A DNA stretch of 6,142 nt from Labilithrix luteola (GCA_026225435.1 JAMFST010000687.1:1-6142), one strand, 5' to 3'. Shown: positions 1-5,855, counted from the stretch's first letter. Numbers and translations are program-made. The notes: a model not told the origin generated them from the sequence alone.

Positions 1-1
1 C

Positions 2-232
2 GGAGTCCTGACCCCTTCCGGAGAGGTCGTTCAGACGCGTGTGTCAGTCGCAGCGGACGGAACGGCGACGCAGCTTGTCCCGAGCCACCCTTGGGGCGCC
101 GGGGAGCACCGCCTCGTCGTCTCTCGACGTCTCGAAGACGTTTGTGGAAACAGGTTGGGCGAGGCTCTGGACCATGACCTGAGCGCGAGCGGACGACCAC
201 GGGCCGGGGGGATCGACTTCACTCCGACGTAG
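2..232 (+). CDS. C-terminal end of an Ig-like (Big_5/SbsA-type) domain protein, 5' truncated
   Basis: The reading frame is open from the left edge of the window (frame starting at base 2) to a TAG at 230-232, so only the last 76 residues are present. The tail contains a stretch HPWGAGEHRLVVSRRLEDVC followed by GNRLGEALDHDL. This is the signature of the last strands of SbsA/Big_5-type bacterial Ig-like domains: W-x-x-G-x-H/Y-x-L-x-V, then L-x-D-x-x-GN. Such domains occur in secreted or surface-anchored proteins and lipoproteins that are abundant in myxobacteria, so an envelope or extracellular location is likely. That cannot be confirmed because the N-terminus, with any signal peptide or lipobox, lies outside the window. 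The final residues (SGRPRAGGIDFTPT) form a short extension after the fold. No intrinsic terminator with a T-run follows the stop. The family call rests on motif pattern only. Confidence 0.6.
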   Translation, partial: GVLTPSGEVVQTRVSVAADGTATQLVPSHPWGAGEHRLVVSRRLEDVCGNRLGEALDHDLSASGRPRAGGIDFTPT

Positions 233-507
233 GTTGCCGCCCGCCTCACGCACCGCGACGGCATGCCTCGCACGATGCTCCCGGCCTCGACGCGATGCCA
301 CGTCACTCGTACACTCTCCACGTGGTCGAGAACGAACGAGACAGCCGGCAGAGCGCGCGCACGGTGCCCGGCGCGTGGCTCGCCGTGATCGATCGCGTGC
401 TGCAGCCGGCAAGGCCCGAGCTCGAGCGCTGCGTCCGCGAGGGGCAGGTGCATCGTCAGGAGCGGCAGGTCGTTCATCAGCGACGCGCTGCAGCGATCGC
501 CGCGTGC

Positions 508-1182
508 ATGTCCCGCATCGAGAGCGCGCGGGCGGCAGTGTTCGCCGCGGACACCGGCGCCGTTCCGCAGCTGATGACCGATCTCGAACGCGAGTGGCGC
601 GTGCTCTCGCGCAAGGATGCGGACGACGGATTGATGGATCTGTGGGCGCGCCTCACGCCGGGCTCGTGGCACGACCGCAAGCGCTGGCGTGACAGCTCGG
701 CAGCCGACAAGGTCGACGCCGCGGTCGCGCTGGCCGCGGATGTTCGCGGGGTCGAGGCCGCGGAGGCCGCTGCCCACTCGCTTCGTTCGGCGCTCGCCGC
801 CTGGGGCGTGACGCTCGGCGCGCGCATCCGCTGGAGAGCGATCGAGCACGAGGGCGACGCCGTCACCGAGCTCCTCGCGCAGCCGCTCCTCGCGGCGCAA
901 GCGGCGCTTGCCAGCGAGCACGCCAATGGGATCGTCGGTCGGCGGAGCGAGGCGATCCGGCGCGCCGTACGTGGGGCCGCGGCCGCCTCTCCTCGCCTGC
1001 CCGCGCGCCCCTTGCTCACCGCGGAGATCGCCCATGCCGCGTTCGTGGAGTCGATGGTGCGCGCGGCCGCGATCGACGGTCGGCCGGATCCGGTCGCGCC
1101 GTTGCGCGATCTCTGGAGATCCGGGTACGCACTCGTCGAGGCCGACGCGTCGGGCGTGACGCTCGAAATCCCCCCGCTGTGA
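508..1182 (+). CDS. Conserved-looking protein of unknown function, 224 aa, partner of the methyltransferase gene
   Basis: I do not recognise this protein. It is Ala- and Arg-rich, apparently soluble and mostly helical, with no signal peptide or membrane segment. Notable parts are a Trp/Asp/Arg-rich patch near residues 30-60 (LMDLWARLTPGSWHDRKRWR) and a C-terminal segment (PLRDLWRSGYALVEADASGV) ending TLEIPPL. The stop codon overlaps the GTG start of the following methyltransferase by 4 nt (GTGA, 1179-1182), so the two are almost certainly co-transcribed and translationally coupled. I chose the ATG at 508 because residues from there read as a normal protein start. The frame stays open upstream to an ATG at 295 (295 aa), but that 71-residue extension is unusually rich in Gln, Arg and His, has more C-initial codons than the body and lacks a ribosome-binding site. 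No clear Shine-Dalgarno precedes 508 either, so the start is uncertain. Confidence 0.7.
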   Translation: MSRIESARAAVFAADTGAVPQLMTDLEREWRVLSRKDADDGLMDLWARLTPGSWHDRKRWRDSSAADKVDAAVALAADVRGVEAAEAAAHSLRSALAAWGVTLGARIRWRAIEHEGDAVTELLAQPLLAAQAALASEHANGIVGRRSEAIRRAVRGAAAASPRLPARPLLTAEIAHAAFVESMVRAAAIDGRPDPVAPLRDLWRSGYALVEADASGVTLEIPPL

Positions 1183-1808
1183 TCGCGCTCCGGGGGGCGG
1201 AGCTCCTCGCGCTCCTCACCTCGCTCCCCGTCTGCGATCGCGACGCCTGGGTCGACGAGCTGCTCGGGATCGAGTCGCTGCCGCCCGACGTTCCTGATCT
1301 CCCGCGCGGATCGGTCCCCTACCTGCCGTGCGGGGTGGAGGAGATCCTCGCTCTGGTGCGCGAGGTGCCGGTGCGCGCGGAGGACACCTTCGTCGACCTC
1401 GGCTCGGGGCTCGGTCGCGTCGTGATCCTCGCGCACCTGCTGTCCGGAGCCACCGCTCTCGGAGTGGAGATCCAGGACCCGCTCGTGCGCAGCGCGCAGG
1501 AACGGTCCGCCGCGCTCGGTCTCACCGGTGTCGGCTTCGTGTGCGCGAACGCCGCCGAGATCGCGCTCGATGGCTCGATCTTCTTCCTCTACGCCCCGTT
1601 CAACGGCGCCATGCTCACCGCCGTTCTCGGCCGGATCGCGGAGGTCGCGCGCCGGCGACCGATCATCGTCTGTGCCGTCGATCTGGAGCTGCACGACGCG
1701 TCGTGGCTCCAGCGGCGCGAGCCCGCTCGGGCGTCGTCGCTCGTCGTCTACGACTCGGTGAAGGGCATCAGCGAGCGGTCGCCTTCAGCAGATCGCGGAT
1801 CGCCGTGA
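1179..1808 (+). CDS. Class I SAM-dependent methyltransferase (DOT1-like Rossmann fold)
   Basis: A 209-residue protein with the hallmarks of a class I S-adenosylmethionine-dependent methyltransferase. Motif I is FVDLGSGLGRV (residues 71-81), the glycine-rich SAM-binding loop. Glu97 in GVEIQ is the acidic residue that usually contacts the ribose of SAM. The segment FFLYAPFNG (135-143) sits where motif IV/post-motif strands are expected. The DLGSGxGR form of motif I, the acidic E on the next strand, and a short N-terminal segment ending in PYLPCG resemble DOT1-like and related bacterial methyltransferases. The substrate (protein, small molecule or RNA) cannot be read from the sequence. It starts with GTG inside the stop codon of the preceding gene, with no Shine-Dalgarno of its own, implying translational coupling. 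Its last 41 nt overlap the convergent hydrolase gene, and the final ~14 residues (beyond KGISER) look like a dispensable tail. Confidence 0.85.
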   Translation: MIALRGAELLALLTSLPVCDRDAWVDELLGIESLPPDVPDLPRGSVPYLPCGVEEILALVREVPVRAEDTFVDLGSGLGRVVILAHLLSGATALGVEIQDPLVRSAQERSAALGLTGVGFVCANAAEIALDGSIFFLYAPFNGAMLTAVLGRIAEVARRRPIIVCAVDLELHDASWLQRREPARASSLVVYDSVKGISERSPSADRGSP

Positions 1809-2670
1809 GGGTCGCGAGCGGCGCCTCTTGCGGCACGTCGTGGCCGACGCGCGAGAGCACGCGCCGCTCGTAGGGGCCGCGGAAGTGCTTTGCGTCGCCG
1901 TCCTCGGTGAGCGAGATCGGAGAGATGCCGTCGGCGTCGCCTTCGAGGTTGATCGCCGGCACCGTGATCTCCGGCTGCGCCTGCAAGCGCGCTTCGAGAT
2001 CGAGCAGCGCCGGATCGCCGGCCACGTAGCCGAAGCGGTGGCGGTACGAGTGGACCACCACGTCGACGAAGTCCGGGTTGTCGAAGGAGGCCGCGGTGCG
2101 CTCGAAGGTGGCGTCGTCGAAGCTCCACGCCGGTGACCAGAGCGTCCACAGCAGGCGGGCGAAGGCGCGGCGATCCGCGGTGAGCCCGGCGCGGCCTCGC
2201 TCGGTGTTGAGGTAGTACTGGTACCAGAGGCGGTGCTCTTGCTCCGGCGCGGCCGGCTTCACCGAGCCAGCGATGTCCTGGATGTTGTAGCCGCTGCAGC
2301 TCACCAGACCGCGCACGCGCTCCGGCCACAGCGCCGACACCACGCAGGCCGCGCGGCCACCCCAGTCGTACCCGGCGAGCAGCGCGCGCGGGATGCGGAG
2401 CGCGTCGAGGAGCTGGAGCAGATCGAGACCGAGCGCGGCTTGCTCGCCGGAGCGTGGCGTCGCTGCGGAGAGGAAGCGCGTGGCGCCGTAGCCGCGCAGG
2501 TAGGGCACGAGAACGCGGCATCCGTCGGCGGCGAGCGGGGGCGCGACCTCGTCGTAGCAGCGCGGATCGTAGGGAAAACCGTGCAGCAGGACGACCACCG
2601 GGCCACCGGCGGGCCCGTGCGCTTCGCAGGCGAGGTCGAGGAGGTCGGTGCGGACGGTGAGGAGCTCCAT
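1768..2670 (-). CDS. Alpha/beta-fold hydrolase, epoxide hydrolase/haloalkane dehalogenase-like
   Basis: A 300-residue alpha/beta hydrolase of typical family length. The oxyanion-hole motif is HGFP (residues 30-33). The nucleophile elbow is G-Y-D-W-G-G (100-105), placing Asp102 as nucleophile. An aspartate nucleophile followed by Trp-Gly is the mark of epoxide hydrolases and haloalkane dehalogenases, as opposed to Ser esterases. The acid is probably Asp245 or Asp247 (EGDADG), and the catalytic base is His277 (VGHD). A cap region (about 140-215) is rich in Trp/Tyr, including WYQYY (149-153) and SYRHR, where epoxide hydrolases keep ring-opening tyrosines. No signal peptide is seen, so it is probably cytoplasmic. 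The ATG at 2670 was chosen because homology-like sequence begins there; the frame extends upstream only as antisense-type sequence inside the regulator gene. The start lies 11 nt after the lysR stop with no Shine-Dalgarno, consistent with one transcript and coupled translation. Confidence 0.9.
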   Translation of the reverse strand: MELLTVRTDLLDLACEAHGPAGGPVVVLLHGFPYDPRCYDEVAPPLAADGCRVLVPYLRGYGATRFLSAATPRSGEQAALGLDLLQLLDALRIPRALLAGYDWGGRAACVVSALWPERVRGLVSCSGYNIQDIAGSVKPAAPEQEHRLWYQYYLNTERGRAGLTADRRAFARLLWTLWSPAWSFDDATFERTAASFDNPDFVDVVVHSYRHRFGYVAGDPALLDLEARLQAQPEITVPAINLEGDADGISPISLTEDGDAKHFRGPYERRVLSRVGHDVPQEAPLATLTAIRDLLKATAR

Positions 2671-2681
2671 GCGTGCGAAGG

Positions 2682-3584
2682 CTAGATGAACAAGTCGGGG
2701 CGCGCGGCCACGAACACCTTCATCGCATCGACGAAGGCGCGCACCTTCGGCGCCGACGTGCGGGCGCTCGGCGTGACCAGCGAGAAGACGCCCCCCTCCG
2801 GGCGATAGCCATTGGGCTCGAGGATGCGCAGCTCGGGGTGCGCGCGCGCGGCGGTGAGCGGAACGAACGCCAGGCCGATCCCGGCGATGACCAGCTCGGC
2901 CGAGAGCAGCTTCGCCGTGACGAGCGCCCGCGGCGGCGCCGGAGAGATGGTCACCGTCTTGCCGGTCTTGGTGTGCACGAAGTCCCACTTCGGACGCCGC
3001 GAGCGGGCGATGATCGTGTGCGCCGGATCCTCCAGATCGCGCAGGTGGCGGATGGCCGGCGCGCGTTCGAGGTAGCGCGGCGAGGCGGCGAGCACCGGCG
3101 CGACGTGACCGACGCGCAGGACGCCGTAGGTGCCGGCGCTGCGAACCGTGCCGCCGTAGAGCGCGGCGTCGAAGCCGTCGGCGAGCAGATCGAGCGGCGC
3201 GTCGGTGACGGCGATCTCGCAGCGCAGCTCGGGGTAGCGAGCGAACATGTCGGCGAAGATCGGACCGACGAAGTCCGTCGCCGGCGTCGGCAGGGCGATA
3301 CGCAAGAGGCCGCGCGGCGTCGAACGATGATCGGCCACCACTCGGTCGGCGTCCTCCAGCTCCGCACGCACGCGGCGGCCATTGGCCGCCAGCAGCTCAC
3401 CGATCTCGGTCGCCCGCAGGCGGCGGGTGGTCCGCTCGAGGGCGCGCACGCCCAGCCGCTTCTCCAGCGCGGCGACCCGGCGCGAGAGCGTCGACGGCGG
3501 TACATTGAGCTCCGCCGCCGCCCGCGCGAAGGAGCCACGGTCGATCACGCGGGCCAGCACGACCAGATCGGGTTCGTCCATCAT
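2682..3584 (-). CDS. LysR-type transcriptional regulator
   Basis: A 300-aa LysR-family regulator of standard length. Residues 1-60 form the winged helix-turn-helix: GSFARAAAELNVPPSTLSRR (17-36), followed by VAALEKRLGVRALERTTRRL. This is the usual A-A-x-x-L-x-x-x-x-S-T-x-S-R-x-x-x-x-L-E-x-x-L-G-x-x-L-x-x-R-T pattern. The periplasmic-binding-protein-like effector domain covers about residues 90-296, starting at RGLLRIALP. It is transcribed away from the dehydrogenase gene and is followed 11 nt later by the hydrolase, so it probably regulates one or both. The protein begins Met-Met. The first ATG (3584) is preferred because GAGGA (3596-3592 on the minus strand) lies 7 nt upstream, an ideal Shine-Dalgarno distance. 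The site lies at the centre of a dyad (see 3585-3602), suggesting autoregulation. The effector cannot be deduced. Confidence 0.94.
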   Translation of the reverse strand: MMDEPDLVVLARVIDRGSFARAAAELNVPPSTLSRRVAALEKRLGVRALERTTRRLRATEIGELLAANGRRVRAELEDADRVVADHRSTPRGLLRIALPTPATDFVGPIFADMFARYPELRCEIAVTDAPLDLLADGFDAALYGGTVRSAGTYGVLRVGHVAPVLAASPRYLERAPAIRHLRDLEDPAHTIIARSRRPKWDFVHTKTGKTVTISPAPPRALVTAKLLSAELVIAGIGLAFVPLTAARAHPELRILEPNGYRPEGGVFSLVTPSARTSAPKVRAFVDAMKVFVAARPDLFI

Positions 3585-3621
3585 TCGTGCATCCTCGCAC
3601 GAGTGAAGTACCGATACGTGC
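3585..3621. promoter_or_regulatory. Candidate LysR operator with RBS-centred dyad in the divergent lysR/dehydrogenase spacer
   Basis: The 74-bp spacer between the two start codons contains a perfect 6-bp inverted repeat, TCGTGC (3585-3590) and GCACGA (3597-3602), separated by 6 bp. A third CGTGC half-site lies at 3617-3621, 31 bp from the first, about three helical turns. The position between a LysR gene and its divergent neighbour is where LysR proteins usually bind. The dyad has an even span and so does not fit the classic T-N11-A spacing exactly. The lysR Shine-Dalgarno (GAGGA) occupies the 6-bp centre. No convincing -35/-10 pair could be named for either direction. The operator role is inferred. 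Confidence 0.45.
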
Positions 3622-3658
3622 GTTGTGACGAGGAACCGCCGGCCGCAAGCTGTCGGTC

Positions 3659-4516
3659 ATGAACGTCCTCATCACCGGCAGCAGCACTGGCTTCGGCTCT
3701 CTCACCGCCCTCGCGCTGGCCCAGCGTGGCCACCGGGTGTTCGCCACCATGCGCGAGCCCGACGGCAAGAACAGCGAGCGCGCCGCCGCCCTCCGCGCCA
3801 CCAAGGGGATCGAGGTCCTCGATCTCGACGTCACCAGCGACGCCTCGGTCGACGCGGCCGTGGCCGCGGCCTTGCGCTCGGCCGGCCACCTCGACGCCGT
3901 CATCAACAACGCCGGGCGAGCCGTCGTCGGCCTCTCCGAGACGATCACCGCGGCGCAACTCCTCGCGCTCTACGACACCAACGTCATCGGCATGCAGCGG
4001 GTGAACCGCGCGGTGCTCCCCGGCATGCGCGAGCGCAAGAGCGGGCTCCTCGTCCACGTCTCGAGCTCGCTCGGCCGCTGGCTCATGCCGGTGGTCGGGC
4101 TGTACGCCTCCACCAAGTGGGCCGTCGAGGCGCTCGCCGAGACGTACCGCTACGATCTGAAGCCGACGGGCGTCGAAGTGTCGATCGTGCAGCCGGGCGC
4201 GTACCCGACCGAGCTCGGCTCGGGCGATTCCCTCGGCGCCGATCAAGCGCGCGCCCAGGGCTACGGTCCGCTCGCCGGCGCGCTCGCCAGCTTCGGCGAG
4301 CGCGCCCGGGCGATGAAGACCTCGCCCGACGCAGCGGATCCGCGCGAGGTGGCCGACGCCATCGTCAAGCTGGTGGAGACGCCGCAAGGGGAGCGGCCGG
4401 CGCGCGTCGTCGTCGACGCCTCGAAGAGCCCGTTCGCCGGTCAGCTGAACGAGGCGCACGCCCAGGTGCAGCGCCAGCTGCTGACGGCGATCGGGATGGG
4501 GAACCTCGCCGACTGA
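3659..4516 (+). CDS. Short-chain dehydrogenase/reductase (classical SDR)
   Basis: A 285-aa classical SDR oxidoreductase, NAD(P)-dependent and cytoplasmic, interconverting an alcohol and a carbonyl. Visible motifs in order are: the cofactor loop TGSSTGFG (residues 6-13); a DLDV segment (55-58) matching the adenine-binding D-x-D; NNAG (83-86); the catalytic Asn108 in TNVIG; the catalytic Ser in HVSSSLGR (about 136); Tyr149-x-x-x-Lys153 in YASTK; and the PG motif at 179-180. A basic residue (Arg32) after the second strand hints at NADP(H) preference, a weak inference. The ATG at 3659 places the Rossmann motif right at the N-terminus as usual; no clear Shine-Dalgarno precedes it. It is divergent from the LysR gene, the common arrangement for a regulator and its target. 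It ends 13 nt before the convergent 154-aa gene, with no T-rich terminator between them. The substrate is unknown. Confidence 0.92.
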   Translation: MNVLITGSSTGFGSLTALALAQRGHRVFATMREPDGKNSERAAALRATKGIEVLDLDVTSDASVDAAVAAALRSAGHLDAVINNAGRAVVGLSETITAAQLLALYDTNVIGMQRVNRAVLPGMRERKSGLLVHVSSSLGRWLMPVVGLYASTKWAVEALAETYRYDLKPTGVEVSIVQPGAYPTELGSGDSLGADQARAQGYGPLAGALASFGERARAMKTSPDAADPREVADAIVKLVETPQGERPARVVVDASKSPFAGQLNEAHAQVQRQLLTAIGMGNLAD

Positions 4517-4529
4517 GACCGCTCTGAGG

Positions 4530-4994
4530 CTAGAAAGCGCCGCTCTCCGGGAGATCGAGGAAGCGGCGGAGGCTGCAGGCGTCCGCCGCGGAGAGCTTCT
4601 CGGCGAGCCATGCGCACATGGCGCTTGGCTCGGCAAAGCCGCGCCGCTCGTCTGCGTGCTGCATCCCCTTCATGAGACGGTTGGCCTGCAGGTTGGCGGT
4701 GGCCGTCTCCTTGAACGTGAGGATCGCGCTCCGCACGATCCGGGCGCGGACCTTGAACATCATCGCGTGAACCGCGGCCGTGGCTTCCGGAGACATGACC
4801 TGCACGCGTCTCCAGTCGGCCGCCACGACGCACTGGTCGCCGGCCGGGAGCGAGAGCAACGCCCGCGTGACCTGCTCCTCCATCTCTGCGACCTGTTCGA
4901 CACGCCGATAGCCCGCGTCGGCGCGGATCAGGAGGAGGCGGCCGGTGAGAACGCACGAGTTCGCCGGTTCCGGCACCAGCGCGGCTGCGGGCAT
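4530..4994 (-). CDS. Small protein of unknown function, possibly STAS/SpoIIAA-like
   Basis: A 154-aa soluble protein with no signal peptide or membrane segment. The layout is a beta-strand-like segment (LTGRLLLIRADA, 16-27), a helix, a hydrophobic strand CVVAADWRRV (55-64), the helix-rich centre MSPEATAAVHAMMFKVRARI and VRSAILTFKETATANLQANR, and a C-terminal WLAEKLSAADACSLRRFLDL (129-148). The strand-helix-strand order, with W in the DWR segment and a terminal WL...L...E/D...L..FL helix, recalls small STAS-like proteins common in myxobacteria. I cannot place it firmly and give no function. The ATG at 4994 is supported by a ribosome-binding site AGGTGA (5003-4998 on the minus strand). The gene lies 46 nt downstream of the tonB gene in the same orientation, so read-through transcription is possible, though the strong RBS suggests independent translation. 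Confidence 0.75.
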   Translation of the reverse strand: MPAAALVPEPANSCVLTGRLLLIRADAGYRRVEQVAEMEEQVTRALLSLPAGDQCVVAADWRRVQVMSPEATAAVHAMMFKVRARIVRSAILTFKETATANLQANRLMKGMQHADERRGFAEPSAMCAWLAEKLSAADACSLRRFLDLPESGAF

Positions 4995-5004
4995 GCCTCA
5001 CCTA
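4995..5004 (-). promoter_or_regulatory. Ribosome-binding site of the 154-aa protein gene
   Basis: On the minus strand TAGGTGAGG directly precedes the ATG at 4994. AGGTGA matches the 3' half of the extended Shine-Dalgarno consensus (GGAGGTGA), with 3 nt to the start codon. It is the clearest RBS apart from that of lysR and fixes the start of this gene. Confidence 0.5.
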
Positions 5005-5014
5005 CGGCCGCTTG

Positions 5015-5040
5015 CGCCGCGACCTTAGGACCGCGCGGCG
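5015..5040. repeat. GC-rich inverted repeat between tonB and the 154-aa gene
   Basis: CGCCGCG (5015-5021) and CGCGGCG (5034-5040) form a perfect 7-bp inverted repeat with a 12-nt loop, immediately after the tonB stop on the minus strand. It could form a hairpin in the tonB 3' region. No U-tract follows, so it is not a standard intrinsic terminator. With this base composition such a repeat could also be chance. Confidence 0.3.
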
Positions 5041-5814
5041 TCAGCTGAGACGGAACACGACGGTCCAGCGCATGCGCACCTTCACCGGCCGGCCGCCGCG
5101 CATCGCGGGGGAGAAGCGGTAGCCGCGGATGGCCGCCGCGGCCGATTCGTCGAGGCCGTAGCCGAGGTGGCGGGTCGGGCGCACGTCGGTGACGCGCCCG
5201 TTCTCGTCGACCACGATGTCCAGCGGGACGTCCGCCTCGACGCCGTCATCGCGCGCGTCGGACGGATAGGCGGGCGCCGGCCCGGACTCGAGGTGGGCGA
5301 GCTTGTCGACGCCGTCGGCGGAGAAGGGGCCCTCGGAGGCGGCAGGCGGCGGCGCCGATCCTGGCGCGGCGCCCCCTCCGGCGCGGGTCAGGCCACCGGG
5401 GGCCGCCGAACCGGCGCCGAGGACCATGGCGAAGTGGGGGGAGTCGTCCCCCTGGGCGGCCAACGCGGCGGCGGCAGCGGCCGCTGGCACCGGCGGCGCA
5501 GCCGTGACAGGGGCAGCGGCCGTCACCGGGACGGAAGCCGGCGCCGGACGCGTGGTTGCACTCTGCACATGATTGGCCGCCGGCGGCGCCTCGGCGGGCG
5601 GCGGCTCCACGTGCGCGGGGACCTCGGGCTGCGCCGGCTCGGCGATGGCGACCGTCTCCACGTCGATGCTGGCCGCGCTGACGTCGGCCGCGGACGCGGT
5701 GGGCGCGCTGGCCTCGTGGTTCACCATGTACATCGCAACGCTGGCGTGCGCCGCGAGAGACGCCAGCAGCGCGGCGATGGCGAGCGGTGAGAGGGACGAG
5801 GCGCGTGCGGTCAA
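5041..5814 (-). CDS. Energy-transducing TonB protein
   Basis: A 257-aa TonB-family protein that would couple the inner-membrane proton motive force (via ExbB/ExbD, not in this window) to outer-membrane receptors. The order of parts is a single N-terminal membrane segment (about residues 8-31), a long Pro/Ala-rich then Gly-rich periplasmic linker (about 35-175), and a C-terminal TonB domain (about 183-257). The C-terminal domain begins at AYPSDARDDGVEADVPLDIV and includes DENGRVTDV, AAIRGYRFSPA and RMRWTVVFRL. The membrane segment has S19-L-A-A-H23, the same Ser-x-x-x-His spacing as the functionally essential Ser16/His20 of E. coli TonB. I chose the TTG at 5814; the frame is open to a GTG at 5925, but the 37 intervening codons have only about half G/C third positions, unlike the gene body, and lie in the divergent promoter region. 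The start codon is the least certain part. Confidence 0.87.
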   Translation of the reverse strand: MTARASSLSPLAIAALLASLAAHASVAMYMVNHEASAPTASAADVSAASIDVETVAIAEPAQPEVPAHVEPPPAEAPPAANHVQSATTRPAPASVPVTAAAPVTAAPPVPAAAAAAALAAQGDDSPHFAMVLGAGSAAPGGLTRAGGGAAPGSAPPPAASEGPFSADGVDKLAHLESGPAPAYPSDARDDGVEADVPLDIVVDENGRVTDVRPTRHLGYGLDESAAAAIRGYRFSPAMRGGRPVKVRMRWTVVFRLS

Positions 5815-5839
5815 GAGAGCAGGTCCGGAGAGAGGTGTA

Positions 5840-5855
5840 CTCGCTCGCGAGCGAG
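5840..5855. repeat. 16-bp perfect palindrome upstream of tonB (candidate operator)
   Basis: CTCGCTCGCGAGCGAG is identical to its reverse complement over all 16 bases. It lies 26-41 bp upstream of the preferred tonB start and about 110 bp before the divergent gene, so it sits in the regulatory spacer. A dimeric repressor site is a reasonable reading. No known operator consensus is recognised and it does not resemble a Fur box. Confidence 0.45.

Noticed and set aside
31..1035. 334-aa minus-strand open frame
   Set aside because: It runs antisense through the Ig-like tail and the 224-aa gene. Only the 233-477 part reads plausibly as protein, and that is discussed as an ambiguity rather than called.
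477..1694. 405-aa minus-strand open frame
   Set aside because: It is antisense to two coupled genes, one with unmistakable SAM methyltransferase motifs. The translation is Arg/Glu-rich low-complexity sequence without motifs, as expected from a high-GC shadow frame.
2671..2988. Possible N-terminal extension of the hydrolase to 2988
   Set aside because: The 106 extra residues lie in a shadow frame of the LysR gene and have no hydrolase features. The conserved fold starts at the ATG at 2670.
2673..3662. 329-aa plus-strand open frame
   Set aside because: It is exactly antisense to the LysR gene, Arg/Glu/Gly-rich, and lacks any domain signal.
4517..4529. Terminator between the convergent SDR and 154-aa genes
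   Set aside because: The gap is only 13 nt and holds no stem followed by a T-run on either strand.
3581..4636. 351-aa minus-strand open frame
   Set aside because: It is antisense to the SDR gene, which has the full set of catalytic motifs. The translation is low-complexity.
5015..5040. Hairpin as an intrinsic terminator of tonB
   Set aside because: The stem is GC-rich but no T-run follows on the transcribed strand, so Rho-independent termination is not supported.
5446..5640. GC-rich repetitive-looking tract as a DNA repeat or CRISPR-like array
   Set aside because: It encodes the Ala/Pro-rich periplasmic linker of TonB. There is no regular unit length and there are no spacers.
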